In this document: positions 59,663-64,000 of the stretch, piece after piece
Numbering within the stretch: the stretch's first letter is position 1
Layout of the letters: each line of letters starts with the position of its first letter
DNA from: CAZJUR01 sp964549525
GTDB lineage: Bacteria > Patescibacteriota > Saccharimonadia > Saccharimonadales > Saccharimonadaceae
Length of the DNA stretch: 64,000 nt
Reading direction: 5' to 3'
Assembly (NCBI GenBank): GCA_964549525.1
Contig: CAZJUR010000001.1
Coordinates: 1-64,000, forward strand
Translations under genes and position numbers: made by a program
Notes under the pieces: generated by a model
Database searches by the model: none
What the model saw: the letters and a program-made list of their open reading frames with translations, nothing else
What the model was told of the DNA's origin: nothing

Positions 59663-60439
59663 CTACTCTGGTTTAACTTTTTTCAGCGCGTCTTCAATTG
59701 GTCGGCCATATTGGACAGCTTCGACGACATTATTCATAAGAGAAACATAATAATTTGGCTTTTTAACATATGTGAAGACATACTCTTGTTGATCGCCTTC
59801 GGTAGATAAACGGATAGTACCGTAATTAAATAGCTGTGGTAAAAGACCAGATTGTGTATAGCTTACGTCTTTTATATTTTCTAGATTAATCGTCTGCTCT
59901 TTTTTGGCAAGTAAACTAGTTTGTATTTCTTGAATAGCACTTTCATTTGTAACAAAAAATTTATTGCCAAAAAATATTACCGTAGCCACCAACCCAATCA
60001 TTCCCATAAAAGCAGTTAAACCTAAAGCAATCATACTAGCCGAACCGGCAGCTTGGGCGGTTAATAGCGGTTTTTCTCCTCCTGGATTTGTCATAATAAA
60101 CCACCAGGCAAATAAAATAAATACTATTACTATTCCCATAGCTAGCCAGATGCCAAAGAGCGCAATAGGATGACGCTGGACATGCGAAACTACATATTCA
60201 CCATCACTGAGATTTAAAAATGGATAGAGCCGCATTGATTCATCGTGACGTCTCTGCATGTCAGCAGATACCGTAACCGGCACTGGATCATTTGCTCTTG
60301 TAACCTGAACGACTTCAACGTCTGTATGTGGACGTGCGTTGGTATCTTTCTGTTTATCAGCTCCTGTGGGAGGATGAAGATATAGTGGTCTACCTTCAGT
60401 ATCGTAAGCAGCTGGTTGCGTATAATCTTGAGGTTTCAT
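59663..60439 (-). CDS. Bacterial PH domain membrane protein
   Basis: 258 residues: a polar, Pro/Asp-rich N-terminus (about 1-85), two membrane helices (PIALFGIWLAMGIVIVFILF and SMIALGLTAFMGMIGLVATV) and a C-terminal bPH2-like domain (FFVTNESAIQEIQTSLLAKK, TINLENIKDVSYTQSGLLP, FNYGTIRLST), the pattern of YdbS/YdbT-type proteins. Function not known. TATAAT lies 7 bases before the ATG. Confidence 0.82.
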   Translation of the reverse strand: MKPQDYTQPAAYDTEGRPLYLHPPTGADKQKDTNARPHTDVEVVQVTRANDPVPVTVSADMQRRHDESMRLYPFLNLSDGEYVVSHVQRHPIALFGIWLAMGIVIVFILFAWWFIMTNPGGEKPLLTAQAAGSASMIALGLTAFMGMIGLVATVIFFGNKFFVTNESAIQEIQTSLLAKKEQTINLENIKDVSYTQSGLLPQLFNYGTIRLSTEGDQQEYVFTYVKKPNYYVSLMNNVVEAVQYGRPIEDALKKVKPE

Positions 60440-60446
60440 ATGTGCT

Positions 60447-60452
60447 ATTATA
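60447..60452 (-). promoter_or_regulatory. -10 box 7 bases before the PH-domain gene
   Basis: TATAAT-N7-ATG; overlaps the last codons of ruvB. Confidence 0.5.
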
Positions 60453-61479
60453 TCAGGCTTGGTTGGTTGCTGTCCGGCAGCGATTTACCGAGATGAGTGT
60501 AGGCTTTGTGGGTTACTTTTCTACCGCGTGGTGTGCGTTCAATAAATCCTATTTGAAGCAGGTATGGTTCATAAAAATCTTCTATAGTAGTTACCTCGTC
60601 GCCGGTTAGTGCCGCAATCGTGTTTAAACCAACGGGTTGGACGCCGTATGTGTCGATCATATGAAGCAACATCTGGCGATCGGCTGGATCAAGACCCGCC
60701 TCATCAATTTCCAGTAACTCTAGAGCTTTCTGGGTTATTGTCGTGTCGATAATACCATCACCATTTACATCTGCATAATCTCTCACTCGTTTAAGAAGTC
60801 TGTTTGCTATACGAGGTGTCAATCGGGCTCGTAGTGACAACATCGATGCTGCCGAATCTTTAATAACGCTTTCTAAAATACGAGCAGCACGTGTAATAAT
60901 GCGGGCTATTTCTTCGGTCGTATAAAATTCTAATCTATAAATATGCCCAAAACGATCCCTTAAGGGTGCCGCAATACTGCCAGTGCGAGTAGTCGCACCA
61001 ATCACCGTAAATTTAGGCACATCCAAACGCACACTACGAGCAGCTGGCCCCTTACCTATAACAATATCTATCTTGAAATCTTCCATAGCCGAGTAAAGTA
61101 CTTCTTCTACACTCCTATTTAATCTATGGATTTCATCAATAAATAAGATATCGCCTTCATGAAGATTAGTTAAAATACTAGCCAGATCACCTGCTCGCTC
61201 AATGGCTGGACCACTGGTAACACGAATATTTGCTCCCATCTCATTAGCAATAACGGTGGCCATAGTAGTTTTACCGAGACCGGGCGGCCCGTATAACAAT
61301 ATGTGGTCTAATGGTTCATGACGTTTTTTTGCTGCAGCAATAGCTAGTTTTAGATTTTTTTTGAGTCGTTCTTGACCAATGTATTCGGTGAAAGTTTTAG
61401 GTCGCAAACTCACCTCGATCGCTTGCTCATCGGGCGACTCATCATGAATAACAGTATCTACGATTCGTTCAATTGCCAT
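60448..61479 (-). CDS. ruvB: Holliday junction branch migration helicase RuvB
   Basis: 343 residues: RPKTFTEYIGQERLKKNL, Walker A ILLYGPPGLGKTTMATVIA, Walker B DILFIDEIHRLNR, sensor FTVIGATTRTG and the C-terminal winged helix with GFIERTPRGR. It forms the hexameric motor on Holliday junctions with RuvA. Start at 61479 (MAIERIVDTV) overlaps ruvA by 11 bases and has AAAGG upstream. Confidence 0.97.
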   Translation of the reverse strand: MAIERIVDTVIHDESPDEQAIEVSLRPKTFTEYIGQERLKKNLKLAIAAAKKRHEPLDHILLYGPPGLGKTTMATVIANEMGANIRVTSGPAIERAGDLASILTNLHEGDILFIDEIHRLNRSVEEVLYSAMEDFKIDIVIGKGPAARSVRLDVPKFTVIGATTRTGSIAAPLRDRFGHIYRLEFYTTEEIARIITRAARILESVIKDSAASMLSLRARLTPRIANRLLKRVRDYADVNGDGIIDTTITQKALELLEIDEAGLDPADRQMLLHMIDTYGVQPVGLNTIAALTGDEVTTIEDFYEPYLLQIGFIERTPRGRKVTHKAYTHLGKSLPDSNQPSLI

Positions 61480-62050
61480 GCTGGAGCGCCTTTCGTATTT
61501 TTTCTTCAACTGATAGCGATTGTTCGATGTTTTCTAGGGCTGCTTGAGCATCTAATTCTGAGTAGCCTAAAGAAACAAGTGCCTGGAAAGCCTCATCCTG
61601 TTGATTAATGCCGCGACGTGAAACAACCTGCTCAGCATTTTCACTGACCACAATATTGACCTTATCTCTCAGTTCAACCACTATTTGCTCGGCAGCTCGT
61701 TTACCAACTCCTTTCGCAGATTGCAGAAATTTAACATCACCACCTGCAATTACCTGTCGCACTACATCTACTGCTGCTGTATCTAAAATAGCTAACGCAA
61801 CTTTAGGGCCAACATTTTTAACAGTCAATAATTTTACAAATAATTCTTTTGCACTTTTATCTCGAAATCCAAATAAGTCTTGCGACTGTTCGCGGATATG
61901 ATGGTAGGTAAAAAGGGTGACACTTTGCTGTAGTTGTGCCTGCTCGCCATCATGCATGGTGACGTGGATGTGGTAACCCACACCGCCAGCGTCAACAACG
62001 ATATGATCAAGATCTTTATCGACAATTTTCCCCGTTATTTGCGCAATCAT
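61469..62050 (-). CDS. ruvA: Holliday junction branch migration protein RuvA
   Basis: 193 residues: N-terminal OB domain (IAQITGKIVDKDLDHIVVDA), helix-hairpin-helix motifs (LLTVKNVGPKVALAIL and LQSAKGVGKRAAEQIVVEL) and the C-terminal RuvB-binding domain (FQALVSLGYSELDAQAAL). Its -10 box overlaps the ruvC stop codon and ends 6 bases before the ATG, so ruvAB can be transcribed separately as a leaderless message. Confidence 0.97.
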   Translation of the reverse strand: MIAQITGKIVDKDLDHIVVDAGGVGYHIHVTMHDGEQAQLQQSVTLFTYHHIREQSQDLFGFRDKSAKELFVKLLTVKNVGPKVALAILDTAAVDVVRQVIAGGDVKFLQSAKGVGKRAAEQIVVELRDKVNIVVSENAEQVVSRRGINQQDEAFQALVSLGYSELDAQAALENIEQSLSVEEKIRKALQHGN

Positions 62051-62056
62051 ACATCT

Positions 62057-62062
62057 ATTATA
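62057..62062 (-). promoter_or_regulatory. -10 box 6 bases before ruvA, overlapping the ruvC stop
   Basis: TATAAT contains the TAA stop of ruvC; AGATGT then ATG follow. Confidence 0.6.
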
Positions 62063-62531
62063 CTCTGCTCATCAGGTAATGCGTAATGGCGGCAGCAAGG
62101 GCGTCAGCACAATCGTCGGGCTTGGGTGCAGTTTTAAGATGAAGATGAACACGCACCATTTCTTGCATTTGTTTTTTATCAGCACGACCATAACCTGTCA
62201 GCGTCTGCTTAATTTGTAGTGGTGTGTATTCAGCAATGATGAGTCCTGCTTTTTTACCCGCGAGCATTGCAACACCACGCGCATGCGACACACTCATTGC
62301 TGTCGTGACATTTTGAGCAAAAAACAGTTTTTCGATCGACATACTATCTGGATGGGTCTGCTGAATAATTTCACCTAAACTATCGTAAATATCTTCGAGT
62401 CTTTCGTCGAGAGGTGTGTGAGCTGGCGTTTTGATAACACCAGCATCTATGATTTTTGCTTTATCGTTTTTAAACTCAATAACCCCAAAACCGAGTATTC
62501 CTGTACCTGGATCTATACCGAGTATTCTCAT
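62058..62531 (-). CDS. ruvC: Holliday junction resolvase RuvC
   Basis: 157 residues: ILGIDPGTGILGFGVIE (first catalytic Asp), SIEKLFFAQNVTTAMSV (Glu) and APKPDDCADALAAAITH (two further Asp). A dimeric RNase H-like nuclease that cuts Holliday junctions. It overlaps the monophosphatase gene (ATGA) and is followed by ruvA. Confidence 0.97.
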   Translation of the reverse strand: MRILGIDPGTGILGFGVIEFKNDKAKIIDAGVIKTPAHTPLDERLEDIYDSLGEIIQQTHPDSMSIEKLFFAQNVTTAMSVSHARGVAMLAGKKAGLIIAEYTPLQIKQTLTGYGRADKKQMQEMVRVHLHLKTAPKPDDCADALAAAITHYLMSRV

Positions 62532-63301
62532 GAGTTCACCAGTTTTAAAAATTCATCATGAACTATTCCGTTACTCATCACACACCCGTTGACTGGTTTG
62601 TCATAACGCTGGTCTTTCCCAACAAGATCAGTTACTTTTCCTCCAGCTTCTTCAACAAGTAAACATACCGCCGCCACGTCATGCGCTCCTGTGTGCATAA
62701 AGCTCCTGGCATCTATGGAACCTTCTGCGACTAGGCAGCCTTTGAAAACGGTTCCATGTACATTTGAAACATAAAACCCGTGTGCTTCTAAGGTCTGACG
62801 TTTTTTATCAACAGGCTCTAGTTTGCCCCCACTTGAACCCATGAGATGAACGCCTGGGCCCCACGTTTTTTTTGATACAGTAATGGGTGTATTGTTACGA
62901 TACGCCCCCGAGCCACGTACAGCTGAGTACAGTTCATCAGTCCATGGATTATACGCTACTGCAACAACTGGTTTACCGTTTTCGACCAGCGCTAGTGAGA
63001 ACATTGAAGTCGGCAAATGCAGAATATAGGCAACAGTGCCATCTATTGGATCACATACCCAGACGATATCTCGGTCTTCATGCCAGCTTGCTTCTTCTCC
63101 AAGCACACCATGATCAGGAAACCGCTCTTTTACTCGACTGATTAATTCTTGATTAATTGTTTTATCGGCTATCGTTACTGGGGAATTATCGTTTTTTACT
63201 TCAACTTTTTGATCTGCTCGATAAAACTGCTTCATTAGCCCCCCCGCTCGTTTCGCCATATCCTTCGCAAAGGTTAGCTCTGTATGATACTGCATAGTCA
63301 T
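62528..63301 (-). CDS. Inositol monophosphatase family protein
   Basis: 257 residues. Metal-binding motifs are GVLGEEASWHE, WVCDPIDGTVAYI and GAHDVAAVCLLVEEAGG (His replaces the more usual Trp before Asp). The family hydrolyses inositol-1-phosphate, PAP or histidinol phosphate; sequence alone does not decide. The start is at 63301 or two codons later at 63295. Coupled to ruvC through ATGA. Confidence 0.88.
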   Translation of the reverse strand: MTMQYHTELTFAKDMAKRAGGLMKQFYRADQKVEVKNDNSPVTIADKTINQELISRVKERFPDHGVLGEEASWHEDRDIVWVCDPIDGTVAYILHLPTSMFSLALVENGKPVVAVAYNPWTDELYSAVRGSGAYRNNTPITVSKKTWGPGVHLMGSSGGKLEPVDKKRQTLEAHGFYVSNVHGTVFKGCLVAEGSIDARSFMHTGAHDVAAVCLLVEEAGGKVTDLVGKDQRYDKPVNGCVMSNGIVHDEFLKLVNS

Positions 63302-63304
63302 ATT

Positions 63305-64000
63305 TTATAGTTCTGGAGGTGTTTTACCAAAAAAAGCAAGGATACGACGAATTCCCGCTAGTACTTCTACTCGCCACTCCCACAGTGCATACCCGCCAAA
63401 TCCAGCAACCGCACTTGAGGTAAGAAGCCAACCAAATCCGCTCGATGCCTGTGGAGCTGTATGATCCGTAATATTTTGCAGCACGGTGTCGGTAGGTGAT
63501 TTACGACATCGATTAGTCTCGGGATTTCGTACTTGACCCTCTGGGCACGGTTTTTGACTAACTGCCGTTTGTATTTTTCGACAGCGATTTGTTTCGGGGT
63601 TACGCTCCTGTCCTGGTTGGCATGGCGTAAGGTTAGCAGCTGCGGCAGTAACACTACTCCGGCATCGGTTCGTTTCTGGATTACGAATCTGACCAGGTTG
63701 GCACGGGGTAAGTCCTCCAATGCTACTAAATATAGAGCGACATCGTCCCGTTGCCGGATTCCTCTCCTCATCAATATCACACGGAGCTAGTGAATGTGCC
63801 TCTATATTTTTACAGCGACCTGTTAACGGATTACGATATTTTCCAGCTGGACAGGTAATAACCGTCGTATCATCTGGTGTTTCACCGCTCGCTTCATCTA
63901 GTGTCATCGAAATATTGGCTACTCCGGGTGTTGGTTGATTCGTGTACTGCCAAATCTCATCAATAAGTGACCATGATTGATTATCTAGTGGATTGGTGTA
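63305..64000 (-). CDS. Surface protein with Cys-rich RNPxTxRC repeats (C-terminal part, cut by window edge)
   Basis: The frame is open to the right edge, upstream of the internal ATG at 63907, so this is the C-terminal 231 residues of a longer protein. It carries five repeats of about 20-30 residues with two Cys each (CPAGKYRNPLTGRCK, CQPGQIRNPETNRCR, CPEGQVRNPETNRCR and similar), then one membrane helix (FGWLLTSSAVAGFGGYALWEW) and a short basic cytosolic tail. Each repeat probably forms one disulphide outside the membrane. The N-terminal domain is outside the window. Confidence 0.75.
   Translation of the reverse strand, partial: YTNPLDNQSWSLIDEIWQYTNQPTPGVANISMTLDEASGETPDDTTVITCPAGKYRNPLTGRCKNIEAHSLAPCDIDEERNPATGRCRSIFSSIGGLTPCQPGQIRNPETNRCRSSVTAAAANLTPCQPGQERNPETNRCRKIQTAVSQKPCPEGQVRNPETNRCRKSPTDTVLQNITDHTAPQASSGFGWLLTSSAVAGFGGYALWEWRVEVLAGIRRILAFFGKTPPEL

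Noticed and set aside
1..64000. CRISPR array, rRNA operon or complete replication origin
   Set aside because: No regularly spaced direct repeats, no rRNA signature sequences and no DnaA-box cluster were seen on either strand.

Overview
The window looks like a chromosomal segment of a Patescibacteria (CPR) bacterium, most likely Saccharibacteria-like. Genes are packed with many ATGA-type overlaps. There is a Gram-positive style envelope set (MurT/GatD, sortase, RNase Y), a type IV pilus operon, very short family members (for example a 129-residue TsaB), small GIY-YIG and receiver-only proteins, and UGA is a normal stop codon, which argues against the recoded Gracilibacteria/Absconditabacteria. 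The lineage call is inference from gene content; no marker tree was run.

Layout. 1-3869 (minus): a type I restriction-modification operon hsdM-hsdS-hsdR, with hsdS split at a G9 run in a way that suggests phase variation. 3931-11735 (plus): a capsid-less phage-like element (ParB-methyltransferase fusion, small and large terminase, EEP nuclease, DUF4268 and DUF1905 proteins, large serine recombinase) that contains a strongly structured non-coding stretch at 8335-8473. 11726-17151 (minus): an antibiotic-resistance-like cluster with an ABC-F ATPase and three APH-type kinases; the ABC-F/APH operon is preceded by a promoter, a leader peptide and an intrinsic terminator that looks like a transcription attenuator. 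17457-17864: tRNA-Asn, a small GIY-YIG gene and a second truncated tRNA-Asn 5' end. 17961-26020: a 2021-residue surface protein (LamG split by a 14-repeat propeller region, then FN3-like domains) followed by a MacB-like ABC transporter.

26023-33141 is a surface-polysaccharide cluster (O-antigen ligase-like protein, initiating phosphoglycosyltransferase, GT4, GT2, methyltransferase, flippase-like membrane protein) with a receiver-only regulator and a LexA-like DNA-binding protein. 33160-38897 holds tRNA-Gly, tRNA-Arg, a membrane-anchored Clp-type ATPase, the MurT-GatD pair that amidates lipid II, and a sortase translationally coupled to a 35-residue membrane peptide. 39481-42909 holds two tandem family-5 solute-binding proteins plus a remnant of a third, with a 100-N assembly gap in a 153-bp repeat. 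42912-50174 holds a cytochrome b5-like membrane protein, tRNA-Pro, RNase Y, TsaB, TsaE and a two-component pair. 50250-56557 is the pilB-C-M-N-O operon, and 57532-62531 carries recX-recA and ruvC-ruvA-ruvB. The window ends inside a Cys-repeat surface protein gene.

Across the window at least a dozen genes have a -10 like hexamer (TATAAT or one-base variants) ending exactly 6 or 7 bases before the start codon and no Shine-Dalgarno sequence, so leaderless transcription appears to be a common initiation mode here, alongside genes with clear AAGGAG sites.
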